Assembly: GCF_014839835.1 (NCBI RefSeq) | Contig: NC_071646.1 | Span: forward strand, 1,116,001-1,180,000 | DNA length: 64,000 bases | Origin: Dryobates pubescens | Taxonomy: Eukaryota; Chordata; Aves; Piciformes; Picidae | Direction: 5' to 3' | Made by a program: the position numbers and the translations under genes | The notes under the pieces: model-generated | What the model saw: only the letters and a program-made list of their open reading frames with translations | Databases searched by the model: none | Told to the model about the DNA's origin: nothing | Part shown: one piece after another, positions 53,106-64,000 of the stretch | Position numbering within the stretch: position 1 is the stretch's first letter | Layout of the letters: every line of letters starts with the position of its first letter

Positions 53106-55230
53106 AACCAACCCAAAGCTGAGCCTGGTTTTCTTGCTGGGAGCTGGAATTCCACCCTCTGAGTGCTGGGAGGCTTTTGGTTGGAGCCTGGCTTTGAGGC
53201 TTGGTCATGACCCAGCGGTGGCAAGGAAAGGGGTGGTGGAAGAAAGCTGCTTAGTCAATGTGCTGACTCCAAACCTGCCCAGCTAAACCTGAGGAATTAA
53301 GGCTGGGAATTGGTCTGGTGACTAATGTGGGCTGTGGGTGCCCTGCTGTGTCCTTCCCTGTGCTGCCTGCTGGCTTCTGGCTTGGGCAGAAGGGGATTTC
53401 TCCAGTGCAGGGCTGTAGAACTCCTCTGTCCTGCCAGGGCATGAAGGTTTGGTGTAGTCCAACTGCCAGATCTCCCACCCAGGCCCTCAGAACTTCATAC
53501 AGGCTTGGGAAGAAGGGATTCATGATGCCAGCTCCTGGGGAAGCCTCCCTGTCCCCCAGTGTCCTTTCCGGGGTGACTGAGCGGGGGGAGGAGGAAGAGT
53601 GAGGATCACAGGGCTGCAGTGCTGAGCTGTGTGCAGGATGCTCTGGGCCTGTCATGATAAAGGCAGCTGGGGCTGATTCACAGGAGATCCTGTTTGCATG
53701 CTGACTCCAGCACCAAGCTCTGACCCTGCTCCCTAGCATGGGGATGTCCAGTGAGTGCTTGACCTTCATCTCCACTCCTCTTTGGACTGGCCTGGCTTAA
53801 GGACCTTGGCTGTTTCCAGCCCAAAGCTCCATTTTCCCAGGCTCAGGAGGATTTCAGTGCAGCCTGCCAGGGTCACAACCTGCTCCCTGTGCTGGTGCTT
53901 TCCTGGAGAGGTGATGCCAAGGGTGTGTGGCACAGCCCTGATCCCACTGCTCTCCTTGGCTGGGGGCAAGGCTTCTTCCTCCCCTCCTGCTTCTCTCATA
54001 AGGTGCCAGCACTGAGGGGAAAAACAACTCGTGGGCCCATTTTGGTGCTGTGTCCAAGCTGCTCATCCCTTCATTAGTGTCCCTGAACACACCCAAATTG
54101 CTGCTGCTTGTGAAAGAGGCCTGGAATGGGCGTCCCAGGCAGTTGCTGATTAGCTGGAGAGTCATCAGGGTTCAAAGGCTGGGTGCAGTCAGATGATGGT
54201 CTCCTTCCTCCCTCCAGCCTGCCCAGACCAGTGTGGGCTGCCTGGACCTGTGTGCCGTGGCCCAGCTGGAGGCTGGCACAGTCCATGCCACGGCCAGCCT
54301 GGTGTGCTCCTGCCTGCTCTGGCCTGTGGCTGGGTTTGGGGCCAGCAGGCAGAGCCCAGGATTATCTAAACTCTTGAGCTGCTCTCAGCCAAGATAAAAA
54401 TACAGCTCTTAGGCCAGGGAGTGCTCAGTGAGGAGTCAGCACTCCCTGTGCCACATCCAGCTCCCCCCCAGCCTTTCAGCAGCTGACTCAGCTGCTATTT
54501 TTATTTTGCTTGACATTTTTTTCTGGTAGGGTCATGAAACCCAGAGCCCAAGCTGAGTTAATTTGGGGCTGCATCTTCATCTGCCCCCCTCCTGAGGCTT
54601 TTTTTGGCTGCTTTGGCTCAGCTCTCGCCACATTCTCTCGCTGTGGGATCCCTGATCCACGTCACAGGAGCTGCTCGGGGATGCAGGAGGGGAGGCACAA
54701 CCAGAGCAAGGCACTGGGGCCCCAGCTGCCTCCCAGCACGCTCGAAGCAGCTCTGGAAAAGACCAAAAGTAGCTCAAAACCACCCTGAGCCATCACTGCC
54801 TGCCTCCTGCCGGGGGAAGCCTGAGCCTGGGGGCTGTGGAGCCTTCTGCTGGGTGTTTTTTTTTTCCCCTCCAGGAAATCCAATCCAAGCAGCCTGGGTC
54901 GAGCCTTGTCCTCTGTAACCGGAGAGCCTCGCGTTGCGTAAACCCCAGCCTTCGCCTCTGACGTGGGCTGGCCGAGAGCTCAGCCCTTCGCCCAGCAGCC
55001 CTGCCTGCTTCCCGGCACCCTGCGGCGGAGCCGAGCCCTGCCCGCGCAGCAGGCTGGCCCCCAAAGCCCGGAGAGCGTCCCTGTGCTCCCCACCTAGAGA
55101 TAATCGCCCCCCAACAAACCCCCTGCTGCAGGGAGGAAGGCTGGTACTGGTTCTTGGAGGGGAAAACCCCTCTGCTCCCAGCCCGGGAGGCTGTTTGGTG
55201 CCTGCTCAGAGTGGAAAGTGCGTGGGCTTG
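53106..55230. other. Intergenic, no gene recognised
   Basis: Short open frames only. 54890-55100 is CpG-richer (ACGTGGGC, CTCGCGTTGCG) and could be regulatory. Confidence 0.4.
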
Positions 55231-55235
55231 AACGT

Positions 55236-55322
55236 CCTGTCCCCTGCCCTCGATGTGCTGTCCCCTGCCCTCGATGTGCTGTCCCCTGCCCTCGATGTGC
55301 TGTCCCCTGCCCTCGATGTGCT
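55236..55322. repeat. 21-bp tandem repeat, about 4 copies
   Basis: The unit GTCCCCTGCCCTCGATGTGCT is almost unvaried. Being 7 codons long, it keeps frame. Confidence 0.92.
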
Positions 55323-55642
55323 GCCCCCCTGCTACGCCTGGAAGGCTTCCCAGCCGTGGGTGTGCTGCAGCAGGGCTGTGCTGCCCTTGGCTCGCTGGGG
55401 CTGGGCTGGTTTTGGGGGGGCTGGGCTGGTGAAGAAAAGCAGATTGTGCCTCCTGACCCAGCACAGCAGCAGCCCCCCCCGGATGGGGTTCCCCACCCCG
55501 AGTCTGTGGGGGTGTTTAGGTCTGAGGGTGCAATGTTTGACTCCTCTGTGTGTTTCTCTTTCCTGGGGTCCCTTCAGCGGAATTGGGCTGTTCCTAAATT
55601 AGCAGAAGGGCAACATCAGCACTGAGGATGTGAAACTGCTGG

Positions 55643-55667
55643 GGGTGGGGGTGGGGGTGGGGGTGAT
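55643..55667. repeat. (GGGGGT)n microsatellite
   Basis: Four GGGGGT units, a G-quadruplex-capable tract. Confidence 0.85.
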
Positions 55668-56664
55668 GTAACTTCTGCCCTTCTCACAGGAGCCTGAGCT
55701 CATCCCACACCAGCCCCCATGGTCCCATCCCTGCCTTCCCCCTTTGAACCCCGCAGGAGCTGGAGCCCTCCAAAATGGGGCAAGAGACAGAGGTTGCTTA
55801 GGAGGGGAAGAGGTGATGGGGACAGGGATGGCTCTGGTGTGGCCACCACAGCTCTGAGCTCTCCCTCCTTTGCAGCTGGAGGAGGGGGCAGAAGCAAAAC
55901 TGAGTGCTGCTGAGTGCTCCTCCCCACACCAGCAGGTTCACCAAGGGCTTGGCCCCCACCAGGTGCTTCCTGCCCTCCTTGTTTGCTGGAGGGTGAGGGG
56001 AAGCCAGCAGGGATCTCTGCTGGGCTGAGGCCAGCCAGGCCCCGGCGTGGGTGCAGCCTTGTCTGTATCTGGGCAGACACAGCTGGCAGAGCCCAGCCCT
56101 GGGAACAGGGAGAGGCTCAGGCCCTGGGGTGCTCCATCACCTGCGGTGCTCCAGAGCCTGGATCCTCTTCCCAGCATCCACCAGAGCCCTGGAAACTCAG
56201 CACCACGTGGCCCAGCAACGGGAAGGTGGTTGGTGGGCTTTGGAGGGGCTGGTGTGGTGCCAAGCCCCTGGTGGTTTGGGCTGCAGCCCTCTGGCAGGCT
56301 CTGGCATCGCTGCTGCCTGCCCTGGCAGTGTCTGGCAGTGCTGCCTGCCCGGCTGGAGCTCTGCCTCCAGCTCTGCACCCTGCAGGGCTGAGCTCAGCCC
56401 TCCCCTGGGGCATGGGAAGACATCAGGCTGGTTTCTGTCCCTTGGCTGGGGTGGCAGAGGGATTGCTGGCTGGGGACTCTGCTCCCTACCTGCCCCTCTT
56501 CCTGGCAGACCTTCCTCTCCCTCCTCTTCCCTCCTCCAGCTTCTGGCCTCCCTTTGCAGCTGCACAGAGGCCATGGCCAGACCTTGAGCTTTCCCCAGCC
56601 GTATCTTGAGCTCTTCTTGGCCAAACTTAAGCTCTCTGCAGCCATGACCCTTCCTTCCCTACCC
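55668..56664. other. Intergenic, no gene recognised
   Basis: GC-rich DNA with open frames on both strands but no similarity that I can name. Confidence 0.4.
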
Positions 56665-56960
56665 ATGGCAGGGGGGGTGGAACTAGATGACCTCTAAGGT
56701 CTCTGTCCAGCCACAGAATCACAGAAGGGTGAGGGTTGGAAGGGACCTCTGGAGATCATCCAGCCCAACCCCCCTGCCAGAGCAGGATCACCCAGGGCAG
56801 AGCACCCAGGAACACATCCAGGCAGGTCTGGAGGCAGAGAAGGAGACTCCACCACCTCTCTGGGCAGCTCTGCCACCCTCACAGTACAGAAGTTCCTTCT
56901 CACGTTGGGGTGGAACTTCCCATGCTCAACCTTGTGCCCCCTCCTCACTCTCCTGTCTCT
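56665..56960. mobile_element. Two CR1 3' ends joined tail to tail
   Basis: 56665-56705 is a forward CR1 terminus (GGTGGAACTAGATGACCTCT). From 56712 a reversed CR1 starts at its own terminus (CACAGAATCACAGAAGGGTG) and runs to TTCCCATGCTCAACCTTGTG. The junction is at about 56706-56712. Confidence 0.9.
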
Positions 56961-57754
56961 GCCCCTCCACCTCCGAGCACCCCAAGGGCTTCGCACGCAG
57001 CTGGGGCTCTCCAACCAGCACGGGGAGAGGGGGGAAGGTGCCAAGCACTCTGCCTTTCCAGCCCTTGCTGAAAGCTGAAGCAGGCAGTGGAAAGTCCCCT
57101 TCCTGCCTTCCTGCCTGCCTTCTTTCCTCCCCCCAGCGAGGTCGGGGCAGCTGGCAGCGCGTGTGCCCCATGCCCACTGGCCTGCCCCCCACGCGCCGCG
57201 GGAGCTGCCTCGCTGCTCGCTCTGCTTGGAGGGACTCCAGCAGCAGATGGGACAAGCTGTGGCACGGCTGAATGCTGACCTGAGATGAACAACACATCCC
57301 TCCCCCCCGCCCCCAGCAGGCACAAAACCTGCCAGCAGGCTCAGCCCCACCTCTGCTCCCTGCCTGCTCTGCTGCCTCCCTCGCCGGCGCTGGGGCAGCA
57401 GCACACAGAGAGGGAGTCCTGTGCAGAGCTCTGCGTGAAGAGTGGGGAGGGAGGAGGGAAAGGGGTCCTGAAAAGGGAGTGGGGGTCCAGTGGCCTGAGA
57501 GCAGAGCTCTGGGAGGGGTCATCCCCCACCCAGATAAGCAGCTTGATGAGGGCAGAAGTGAGGTCTGGAGAGGGGCAGCTCACCCTGGCCCTGCCGTGGG
57601 TCCCTGTGACTCCTTGCTCCAAGGGGCTCAAGGGCCCTGGGGGCCAACTCACCTCAGCCACCCCCTTGCTGAGGGCAGCTGGGGGAGAGGAGCCACTTCC
57701 AGCTGCCTTTTTTGTGTGTTTGCTTTCCAATGAGCATCCCACAAGGAAAACCAT
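56961..57754. other. Intergenic, no gene recognised
   Basis: No exon or repeat family was supported. Confidence 0.4.
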
Positions 57755-58028
57755 CCCCAACCCCTCTACCTCATCCCCAAACTCATCCTCAATCCCCCCC
57801 CATCCCCATCCCCATCCCCAACCCCTCTACCTCATCCCCAAACTCATCCTCAATCCCCCCCCATCCCCATCCCCAACCCCTCTACCTCATCCCCAATCCC
57901 CATCCTCAGTCCCCCAGCCCCAGTCCCAAATCCCCTTCCCCAACCACAACCTCATCCCCAGCCCCCATCTCCAATCCCCATCTCCAATCCCCCATCCCCA
58001 ATCCCATCCCCATCCCCATCCCCATCCT
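57755..58028. repeat. CCCCAT/CCCCAA-rich simple and tandem repeat
   Basis: Blocks reading ACCCCTCTACCTCATCCCCA alternate with (CCCCAT)n. A segment of about 66-70 bp is directly repeated near 57760-57880. Almost pure pyrimidine plus A on the + strand. Confidence 0.9.
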
Positions 58029-58491
58029 GGCCCCTCCAGGAGCGGCTGCTGCCCTGTGCTGGGGCCAGCTCCAACGCCCTCCTTTACGACCTGTTGGGGG
58101 ATAAAAAGGGTTTGCTGGCCCCAGCGAGCAACTGGTGTGCAGGGACAACTGTTGCCATCTGTCTGCTGGGGGCTGGGGTTTTGTCTCTCCTTTCATGCAC
58201 CACTAAACTTTGCACCTTTTGTTTCCCAGAAGCAGGGCTGAGAGCCGGGGAGCAGAGAGGCCTCTGTGCCGCCTGGGTCAGGGCCGAGCTGGCTCAGCTC
58301 ACAGCAGGGCTGTGTGTGAGTTTATTAACTGTTCTAAGAGTAATTAATGGCGTTGGAGGAGGCTGTGGGTGGTGGGCAGCGTGGTGCTGAACCCCCCTGC
58401 ATCCTGTGCTCTGTGCAGCAGCAGGCAGCAGCCATGGCCACCAGTGCCACCCTCGGGCACCTGAGGTTGTGTGGTGCTTTGCCATCTCTGA

Positions 58492-59043
58492 GGGATGCTG
58501 TGCCCCAGGACCCAAGGGGCACCATGGCTCTGTCACTAAGGGATGCTGTGCCCCTGTCCCTAAGGGGCACCATGGCTCTGTCAGTAAGGGATGCTGTGCC
58601 CCAGGACCCAAGGGGCACCATGGCTCTGTCACTAAGGGATGCTGTGCCCCTGTCCCCAAGGGGCACCATGGCTCTGTCACTAAGGGATGCTGTGCCCCAG
58701 GACCCAAGGGGCACCATGGCTCTGTCACTAAGGGATGCTGTGCCCCAGGACCCAAGGGGCACCATGGCTCTGTCACTAAGGGATGCTGTGCCCCTGTCCC
58801 TAAGGGGCACCATGGCTCTGTCACTAAGGGATGCTGTGCCCCTGTCCCCAAGGGGCACCATGGCTCTGTCACTAAGGGATGCTGTTCCCCTGTCCCCAAG
58901 GGGCACCATGGCTCTGTCACTAAGGGATGCTGTGCCCCAGGACCCAAGGGGCACCATGGCTCTGTCACTAAGGGATGCTGTGCCCCTGTCCCCAAGGGGC
59001 ACCATGGCTCTGTCACTAAGGGATGCTGTGCCCCAGGACCCAC
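58492..59043. repeat. 48-bp minisatellite, about 11.5 copies
   Basis: The unit starts GGATGCTGTGCCCC and ends GGGGCACCATGGCTC, then TGTCACTAA. The middle takes two forms (AGGACCCA and TGTCCCC/T). The 48-bp unit keeps frame, so several frames on both strands stay open through it, which is an artefact. Confidence 0.95.
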
Positions 59044-59149
59044 CAGCTCGAGTTGGGATGTGTTGGGGCATCCCTCCCGGGCATGGGTCGGGTACCACTC
59101 GTCCCTGCAAGGTCCATTTGTCCCTGTGGGTATCCCTGTGCCCGGCACA

Positions 59150-59560
59150 GCAGTACCCAGCCCCGCGGGGAAGGGACAGCTCTCAGGGTCACCGCCGGGG
59201 TGGGGTGCAGCAGCCGGGCGACCCCCACCCCCGTGTGAAAGCTGCACCCTGAGAAAGCTGCAGCCTCACCTCGGGGGAGCCGCCGGGGAAGCGGCTGGAG
59301 GCGACCGGAGGCGACAATATCGCTAAGCCCTGCGCGTCGGCGGCGTTCCCAGCTGCCAGACGCAGCGCCAGCCTCATTTTCCCTCTGACAAAGCCCTTTT
59401 AGCAGGGAGTTTGTTCCCATTATAGCCCCGGATAAAACCGAGGAGGGGAAGGAAGGGCTGGAGCGGAGCAGCTGCCCTCCCCGACTCGTTGGCTGCTTTG
59501 TTGTGAGTTAAAAGGCTGCGGCGGCGGCGCTGAGACCCCAGCCCCGGCGGCCTTTAAAGC
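59150..59560. promoter_or_regulatory. CpG-rich patch, candidate promoter or enhancer
   Basis: Dense CpG (GCGCGTCGGCGGCG, GCGGCGGCGGCGC) with GACAATATCGC and GGATAAAACC on one strand. No exon could be attached. Confidence 0.3.
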
Positions 59561-62500
59561 ATGAGGGCTTGGGTCCCCCCCCCGCCCCTTCCTGACCCCC
59601 ATGGGGGGGATTCAGCAGAGGGTCTGGCTGGGATCTGGGTGGTCAGCACAGGCTGTAGCACTGGTCTGGGGTGCAGAGCCTGCTGGGGGTCTCTGCCAAG
59701 CTCTGCCAGCCTGCAGGGAACTGAACTTTCCTCTTTCTTCCTTTCCTCCTTCAGGGCAGCTTCAGTGATGGGCTTCCTGGATCCTACCGATGGTTGAGGT
59801 GTCAGAGCAGTGCAGCCCCTCTTAGTGCCAACCCAAACCCCTCCAGGGGCACGAGGAGGGGCAGAAGCAACGCTGAGCCTGTGCCCCAGCGCCCCAGACC
59901 CCCCCGACAGCAAAGCAGGGGGCACGGAAAGGCCCCATGGCTGTGCCAGCCCCCTGGCAGCTTTAAGGCTGGCAGCAGCCGCTGCTGGGGAGGGCTGGGG
60001 GCCACGCCAGGGCTGGGGCCTGGGGTGCAGGCTGCCTTTTGAAGCAGAGACAAAGGCTGTCTGGGTATTTATGGCACGTGCAGGGGGGTGCAGGGCTGCG
60101 GGACAGATGGCGACGAGGACAAAAGGGGAGGCAAGAATGGGACCTGAACAGATTGGGAATTTCCTGCCTGGCCCTGTCCCCCCAGAGCCCAAACACCGCT
60201 GGGGAGTGGCACTGCCGGTGCCCAACGGTCCCCTCAGAGTGGTCCCTCCCCTAGAGGGGCTGAACCCCCCCCCAGCTGCTCTGCTCTGGAGCCCCCAGAC
60301 CCCGGCTCCGGGTTGCTCCTGAGAGGGAGCTGCATGAGCAGGGCCTGCGCTGATGCCTCAAGCCTCAGCCTGCTCCGGTGTGAAGTGGGACCTTAGTTTG
60401 TCCCCCAGGAGGCGAGGAGGTCCTGGTGAGCTCCAGCAGCACCGCTCCGGGCCCCTCCCCGCCGTCCTTTTCCTGCTGCCTCGGCGCTTTCCTTATCTCC
60501 TCCCAGCGCCGTCGCAGCTGCCGCGGGCCGGATCCAAACAGCTGATTAATGATCAACTTTTACTGCTGGTCCCCGCCCGGAGCACGTCTGCAGAAGGCTC
60601 AGGCGTGGTGACCTGGCCACCAATCCTTTTGTCCTTGCAGCTCCTCCACTCAGCGAAGCTTTGAGGGGAACTCCAAGAAGGAGGAGGGAGAGAAGGGAAG
60701 GGACCAAGGATGTGGCTCTGGGCTCCACTTCCCTGGGCTCCACAAACACTTCGGTGTCCCAAGGCGCCTGGAGCTCACATCCCTTTACTGGGGGGGTGAG
60801 GGGGTGCTGCTCTGCCCACCCTGGGCTCCTCCAGCCCTGGGCTCCTCCAGCCCTGGGCTCTTCCACTCACACCAGGGTCAAACCCACTGCTTGCTGCCTC
60901 GCTGCCTTCTTGCATACATCCCCCAGGGGAAGGGCTGTGGGGGGCTGTGTTTAAGCACAAATCCTGGGGAAGCCTCCTAAGGGGGGGCCAGGCCTGAGGG
61001 GTGCTGCAAAGGGGACAGAAAAAACTTGTGGGGGGGAAGAGAACCTGGGGGGAAGAGGCTGGCAGGAAGTGGGAGTGGAATCTGGGGGGGGTTCAGGGGA
61101 GCTCTGGAGAAACCCTGCCTGTGCCCACAGGGCACCCAGTGGGAGCTGCTGGGTTTTAGGGTCTCGTGCAGGGCCAGCCCCAGGCTGGGGGCCCAGGCCC
61201 AAGCCCATGGTCTGATCCCACAGGGTGATGGTGAGGGGCGGTGGGGCTGGCAGGAGCGGTGTGGGGAGTGGGTGTGGGGTGTGGGTCTTTGACATCCCAC
61301 CGAGGAGAGTCCAAACCAGACCTTGGTGGGGGCTGCAGCTGCTGGTGCCTCCTGCAGCAGCCCCACAAAGGCTCTGTGCTCAGAGCACACCTCCAAGGGG
61401 GGCTGGGGGAGCTGGGTTTTGCTTGCTTTGGGGTTTCCCTTTCCTTTATGTTTCTCTGTGGATCTGGACAAAGCCCTGCACTCCCCCCACCTCCTCCTCC
61501 TCCTTCCTGGTGGGATACAGGCTGCTGGGGCCCCTTGGACCCAGCATGTCCTCCCAGCAACAGGAGGAGGAGGAAGGGGATGAGAAGGGGGGGCAAGCCC
61601 CCATCTCTGCTATCCCCACCACAACAAGGCAGCGATTGGTGCCTGTGGGCTTGCCCAAGGCCAATCGAGTCCTCTCCTTTTTTGGGAGGAGGGGGAGAAG
61701 CAAGGCAGGAGTTGCACTGACCCTCTGCCCCCTCACCTCCACTGCTGTGGGATGCAGAACCACTGCCCCAGCTGGTGTCAATCAGCACTCCCAGTCCCCC
61801 TGCCTGCATAAAGCAGCTGCTGGAGGCAGCAGTGGGAAGCTGCCTCTCCTGGGCTTCGCTCTGCTGCCAGGTCTCCACCGTGGTGATGGGTGGGAGCCTC
61901 TCTGCAGCCACCCCCCTGGACCCTTCAGCTTCTGCAGGCTGCTGTTGGTTTGGGAAGGAAGCAAAAGGCAGTGGTGTGCTGTGGTGCCTGGGCAGCTCCT
62001 GGGCATGGGCAGGAGGAGGCTTCTTGACTGCTGTGTGGGTGAATCCTGCCAGCATCCTCCCCTGCTGCTGTTGAGGAGATGTGGCATGGGCTGGGGGCCT
62101 TGTCACTCTGTTCCCCACTCTCCTCTGGCCTGCTGGATGAGGGGAGGAGGAGGAAGGGCTGTGGCATGTATCCCTGGGGGCTGGTGAGCATTGCTGGCCC
62201 CTGGTACCTCAGAACCAGGGGCAGGTTTGCCTCCCTCTGAGCTGGGTTTCCCCCCATGTCTCAGCCCAGCTTCACCCAAGCCTGCACCGGGTGGGATGAG
62301 TCCCCCTGGGGGCAGGGCACCTCCTGGGCCTGGCTGCTGCTCCCTGGGGAGGGAAAGCCAGGGTCACCCTTCCAGCGTGGGTAGGGTGTGACAGGCAACA
62401 CCAACACCCAGTGATGGTCCTGGGCCAGCTGAGGCTGTGATGGGGATGTGCCTGTCCCTGTGCTGCCCTGGGACACAGGACAGGGTGGGGAAGGGCATGG

Positions 62501-62605
62501 ATTGGGCTCTTCTGGCCTCCCCTTCTACCTGGTTTCTGCAAGAGCCTTGGCTGGAGTTGGGGGAGGGCTCTTTTGGGGGATGCCAGTGGGGAAACCCCCA
62601 CCTCC
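59561..62605. other. Intergenic, with one motif-dense patch
   Basis: No gene recognised. 60490-60555 carries CTTATC, two CAGCTG E-boxes and GATTAATGATCA in a CpG-rich setting. A 15-bp CCTGGGCTCCTCCAG tandem lies at about 60820-60865. Confidence 0.35.
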
Positions 62606-62617
62606 TGCACCCCCCCT

Positions 62618-62641
62618 CCCCCCCCCCCCCCCCCCCCCCCC
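62618..62641. repeat. Poly-C homopolymer, about 24 nt
   Basis: A C run after CACCCCCCCT, the second such tract in the window. Length uncertain. Confidence 0.8.
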
Positions 62642-62937
62642 GGAGTGCCCAAAGGCTCTGCCTCCCTAACTGGCACCAGCCCAGAGCCCAGCGAGCCCCC
62701 AGCGTGCAGGGGAGAGGCTCCAGGCTGGGAAATGTCACTTTCTGTGTGACTCCAGGTCTGGAAAACGCCTGCCCGCGGGGAGCTTTCCTCCAGTTTAGCT
62801 GCTGAAGATGAGCCGGGATGAAGGCTGGAGAGCATGAAAGCACTTGGGAAGTACCCAGAGGGGTGGCCCCAGCGTCCCTTCCCTCTCAGCTGCCGCTTTT
62901 CCGTGTCTTGTTTTCCCCTTTCTGTAAACGTCCTTGC

Positions 62938-63610
62938 GCGGGGCTGAGCCGCGGGGCCGAGCCGCAGCGGGGCCGAGCCGCGGGGTGCTTGGAGCCGCAG
63001 CGGGGCCGAGCCGCGGTGCGCCGGAGCCGCTCTGTGCTTGGAGCAGCAGCAGCAGCTCCCGAGCCGCTCTGTGCTTGGAGCAGCAGCAGCTTGGAGCCGC
63101 GGTGCGCTTGGAGCCGCGATGCACTTGGAGCAGCAGCAGTTCCCGAGCCGCTCTGTGCTTGGAGCAGCAGCAGCTCCCGAGCCGCTCTGTGCTTGGAGGA
63201 GCAGCAGCTCGGAGCCGCTCTGTGCTGGAGCAGCAGCAGCTCCCGAGCCGCTCTGTGCTGGAGCAGCAGCAGCTCCCGAGCCGCTCTGTGCTGGAGCAGC
63301 AGCAGCTCCCGAGCCGCTCTGTGCTTGGAGCAGCAGCAGCTTGGAGCCGCGGTGCGCTTGGAGCCGCGATGCGCTTGGAGCAGCAGCAGCTCCGAGCCGC
63401 TCTGTGCTTGGAGCAGCAGCAGCTCCCGAGCCGCTCTGTGCTTGGAGCAGCAGCAGCTCCCGAGCCGCTCTGTGCTTGGAGCAGCAGCAGCTCCCGAGCC
63501 GCTCTGTGCTTGGAGCAGCAGCAGCTTGGAGCCGCGGTGCGCTTGGAGCCGCGATGCACTTGGAGCAGCAGCAGCTCCGAGCCGCTCTGTGCTTGGAGCA
63601 GCAGCTCCTC
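62938..63610. repeat. 34-bp GC-rich minisatellite with embedded (CAG)n, about 17 copies
   Basis: The main unit is CTCCCGAGCCGCTCTGTGCT followed by TGGAGCAGCAGCAG. A second unit form carries TTGGAGCCGCGGTGCGC. The left edge (62938-63020) is a simpler GGGGCCGAGCCGC repeat. All frames through it stay open. Confidence 0.95.
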
Positions 63611-63679
63611 GCTGCGGGCAAGGTGGGGTAGGGACCAGCCGCGTCTGCTCCAGCCGCCAGACGGCGAATCCAGCCCCGG

Positions 63680-64000
63680 AGTGCGGCTGCGGGGAGGATC
63701 TGGGCTGCAAGAGAGGAGCTCGGAGCCGCTCGACCTCTTCCCCCCGCGGCCGCGGTTCCTCGGACACGTTCAGTGCAGTTACAGAAAGGGCTTTATTGCT
63801 GGGTGTGAGATCTACAGTTCATGCGGTGGTGACAGCACGGGGAGGGGGCTGGGGGGGTGGGTTTGGGGTCTTTTGGGGTGGTTTTTTTTTGCATGCAGTT
63901 TAAATGTGGAGGGTCTGGATGTGGCCTCAGCAGCTTTGCAGAGGTCACCTCCAAAGCTCGGCTGCTCCTTGGGGTTCTCAAACGAAGCCATCCGAGGCAG
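63680..64000 (-). other. Probable 3' end of an unseen minus-strand gene
   Basis: A canonical AATAAA lies on minus at 63797-63792 in the context CAGCAATAAAGCCC. Upstream on that strand is non-repetitive DNA to the window edge, with no reading frame I can assign. In mammals the gene after BTG2 is FMOD, transcribed toward BTG2, which would fit. That is synteny only, so no symbol is given. Confidence 0.4.
63792..63797 (-). terminator. Minus-strand polyadenylation signal AATAAA
   Basis: See the probable gene end above. T- and G-rich sequence follows on the minus strand. Confidence 0.5.

Noticed and set aside
58294-59326. Frames of about 300 residues with 16-residue repeats
   Set aside because: The 48-bp minisatellite keeps all frames open on both strands. 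No known family, signal or splice evidence.
62272-63903. Frames of 250-450 residues rich in Ala, Ser, Cys and Gln
   Set aside because: Encoded by the 34-bp CAG-bearing minisatellite.
1-64000. Endogenous retrovirus, LTR or other virus-like elements
   Set aside because: No LTR pairs, gag/pol/env-like frames or capsid-like proteins were recognised on either strand. All interspersed repeats seen were CR1.
63680-64000. Naming the minus-strand gene at the right edge as FMOD
   Set aside because: Only a poly(A) signal and mammalian synteny support it. No coding sequence of the gene lies in the window.

Overview
This is vertebrate nuclear DNA. It is almost certainly from a bird, and the gene set fits a GC-rich microchromosome of the kind that is chromosome 26 in chicken. 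The reasons are intron-split genes with GT-AG borders and conserved phases, about two dozen CR1 retrotransposon 3' ends, very many GC-rich minisatellites, and small introns. The heavy CR1 load would suit a woodpecker-like lineage, but that is only an inference. No bacterial, plasmid, phage or CRISPR content was seen, and no LTR retrovirus, Polinton or other virus-like element was recognised.

Layout. 1-9.1 kb has no gene I can name; it holds a 26/28-bp minisatellite (2.3-3.5 kb), CR1 pieces and a 41-bp GC minisatellite (7.9-9.1 kb) that runs up to the TAF8 promoter. TAF8, a TFIID subunit, lies on + at 9213-13809 in eight coding exons and has a long 3' region. PIFO/CIMAP3 (pitchfork, a ciliary protein) lies on - at 16443-19370; six coding exons were rebuilt, giving 195 aa, with an RFX X-box just upstream. 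Two acidic chitinase genes follow, head to head: CHIA copy A on - (19955-24113, 476 aa, complete with a chitin-binding domain) and copy B on + (26618-30018, about 390 aa, catalytic domain only). 30.3-48.2 kb is gene-poor DNA with CR1, minisatellites and a few promoter- or enhancer-like patches. BTG2, an antiproliferative CCR4-NOT adaptor, lies on + at 48538-50074 with a 3-kb 3' UTR. 53.1-63.8 kb is again repeats and unassigned DNA. The last 200 bases look like the 3' end of an unseen minus-strand gene, perhaps FMOD by mammalian synteny.

The most unusual structure is the chitinase pair. Both genes sit on the arms of an interrupted inverted repeat centred near 25365. The promoters, exon 1, introns 2-6 and exons 3-6 are nearly identical between copies, including the introns. 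Intron 1 with exon 2, and everything from mid-exon 7 onward, have diverged. This is a mosaic of gene-conversion tracts laid over an older duplication. Copy B has lost its C-terminal chitin-binding domain, and a decayed trace of it lies behind the new stop codon.

The genes do not form a pathway. TAF8 and PIFO are convergent. PIFO lies 3' of CHIA-A, an association also known in mammals. BTG2 neighbours a different chitinase locus (CHIT1) in mammals, so this window joins what are two separate chitinase neighbourhoods there.
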